This document shows, one piece after another, positions 14,184 through 15,204 of a stretch of 15,204 bases of DNA (position 1 is the stretch's first letter; each line of letters opens with the position of its first letter). A model generated the notes under the pieces. The model saw only the letters and a list, made by a program, of their open reading frames with translations. It was not told where the DNA came from and did not search any database. The position numbers were made by a program, and so were the translations under genes. This DNA is from Candidatus Caldarchaeum sp. (GTDB taxonomy: Archaea; Thermoproteota; Nitrososphaeria_A; Caldarchaeales; Caldarchaeaceae), in contig JANWZU010000195.1 in the NCBI GenBank assembly GCA_025054795.1, positions 1-15,204 of the forward strand. The letters are read 5' to 3'.

Positions 14184-15128
14184 GTGGTTGACATGGTGGT
14201 TGTAGTCGACTCGCTTGTCAAGGTCTACGGCGACAACGGCTACGTAGGCCCAATATCTCTATCGATGAAGAAAGGCGAGGTCTACGGCTTGGTGGGGCCC
14301 AACGGCTCGGGAAAGACAACCACCTTGAGAGCCATACTCGGCCTGCTAAAACCGACACGTGGCAAAGTCTCGGTGTTCGGCATGGACCCTTTCAACAACC
14401 CTGAGAAAGTCAACCAGATGGTCGGATACTCCCCTGAAATACCTGTCTTCCCGTCGTTCTTCACAGCAAGAAAACTCCTCAGCCTCAGCTGCCAACTCAA
14501 AGGGCTGAGAGGAAAAGACGTGGCGGAAGAGGTTGAGCGGATACTCGACCTGACGGGGCTTGTGAACCACGCCGACAGAAAGGTTGGAAACTTCTCCAAG
14601 GGAATGGTTCAAAGGCTTTCGATCGGCCAGGCCTTGGTCGGCGACCCTGAGCTTCTAGTCCTCGATGAGCCTATGCTGGGAGTCGACCCGGTTGGAAGGG
14701 CCCACATAAGAGAAATCCTACAGGGGCTGAGGAAGATGGGGAAGACCATTCTCTTTTCCTCGCATGAGCTGTATGAGGTTGAGAGGCTTTCCGACAAAGT
14801 TGGAATGGTCTACCTCGGTAAGACTGTGTTGGAAAACGCTGTTTCGGAGCTTATTTCACAGAACGGGTTTCAGCGCAGTGTGCAAGCTGTTGTTAAGAAG
14901 CCTGTTGACGACCGGTTGGTTGACGCCCTCAGCGTGGTTGAGGGTGTTAAGTCGGTGCATGCAGACGGTGTGGTTTTGACGGTTGACTTGGAGGGCTTGA
15001 ACGACCCGAGGGATAAGATAGCTGAGACGATTGTTGCTTCGGGATACGGCCTCGTCGAGCTGAAGACAACCAGCCCCTCGCTTGAACAAGTTTTCATCAA
15101 GATGGTTAAAAATGGCGCAGCAACTTAG
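14184..15128 (+). CDS. ABC transporter ATP-binding protein (ABC-2 exporter type)
   Basis: 314 residues from a GTG at 14184 directly after the previous TGA; the ATG at 14193 is an equally possible start. Motifs in order: Walker A GPNGSGKTT (38-46), a Q-loop position occupied by Glu in GYSPEIPVF (Glu85), signature FSKGMVQRLS (137-146), Walker B LLVLDEP (157-163) and the switch histidine in SSHELYEVE (His194). Glu replacing Gln and the SKGMVQ signature are common in ATPases that partner ABC-2 permeases for multidrug, bacteriocin or polysaccharide export. About 90 residues after the ATPase core form the small C-terminal domain typical of this subtype. It forms an operon with the exported protein before it and the permease after it, which overlaps it by 17 bases. 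Confidence 0.93.
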   Translation: MVDMVVVVDSLVKVYGDNGYVGPISLSMKKGEVYGLVGPNGSGKTTTLRAILGLLKPTRGKVSVFGMDPFNNPEKVNQMVGYSPEIPVFPSFFTARKLLSLSCQLKGLRGKDVAEEVERILDLTGLVNHADRKVGNFSKGMVQRLSIGQALVGDPELLVLDEPMLGVDPVGRAHIREILQGLRKMGKTILFSSHELYEVERLSDKVGMVYLGKTVLENAVSELISQNGFQRSVQAVVKKPVDDRLVDALSVVEGVKSVHADGVVLTVDLEGLNDPRDKIAETIVASGYGLVELKTTSPSLEQVFIKMVKNGAAT

Positions 15129-15204
15129 GAAAACCCTTCTCGTAGTCGAGTACGAGATGAGGAGGAGCTTAGCCCGGAAGAGAATAATCATGCTTCTATC
15201 GACC
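15112..15204 (+). CDS. ABC-2 type permease, N-terminus only
   Basis: The frame is open from the ATG at 15112 to the window end (31 codons, no stop). It overlaps the last 17 bases of the ATPase gene in another frame, a usual sign of translational coupling. The translation begins MAQQLRKTLLVVEYEMRRS and continues with basic residues before the start of a hydrophobic run. This fits the cytoplasmic N-terminus that leads into the first helix of ABC-2 permeases. The identity is based on this start and on position beside the ATPase, so it is likely but not proven. Confidence 0.65.
   Translation, partial: MAQQLRKTLLVVEYEMRRSLARKRIIMLLST

Overview
The window reads as archaeal chromosome. Most genes have an AT-rich TATA-like box centred about 24-30 bases before the start codon and no clear ribosome binding site, which suggests leaderless mRNAs. 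TTG and GTG starts are frequent. The single tRNA has no encoded CCA, and the membrane-protein families present (archaeosortase-like, PTPS-related giant membrane proteins) are typical of archaea. A TACK-group lineage is my guess; no marker gene here settles it.

Layout. (a) 1-5870 is a cell-surface block: an archaeosortase/exosortase-type membrane enzyme cut by the left edge, two very large GT-C-like/PTPS-related membrane proteins, and between them a SAM-dependent methyltransferase on the other strand. (b) 5867-7074 holds a small EVE/PUA-like protein coupled to the second giant gene, then a convergent MinD/ParA-like protein whose P-loop has lost both lysines. (c) 7075-7745 is a mostly non-coding, AT-rich stretch with two mirror-image promoters, a very short ORF, a tRNA-Ala(UGC) and several short repeats. 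(d) 7746-10866 is a patchy accessory zone: a PaaK/CapK-type adenylate-forming ligase, a decayed 5' piece of a tRNA gene, an amidohydrolase-2 enzyme, and a clearly recognisable decayed 5' end of a CTP synthase gene (pyrG) with stops and frameshifts. (e) 10867-13232 holds a UbiD-type decarboxylase and a convergent kynurenine-formamidase-like cyclase. (f) 13329-15204 is an export operon: a signal-peptide protein with a C-terminal anchor, an ABC ATPase, and the first 31 codons of an ABC-2 permease.

How the genes may work together: block (a) probably builds or anchors surface glycoconjugates or proteins. The ligase, amidohydrolase, UbiD enzyme and cyclase could form a loose aromatic or carboxylic-acid module, though they are transcribed separately. 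The two gene relics flanking the amidohydrolase suggest past insertion and deletion there. The most informative new observations are the pyrG relic (10479-10742), the tRNA relic (9051-9077), the degenerate MinD-like ATPase, the mirror-image promoters around 7107-7168, and the corrected starts of the divergent pair at 3242/3300.
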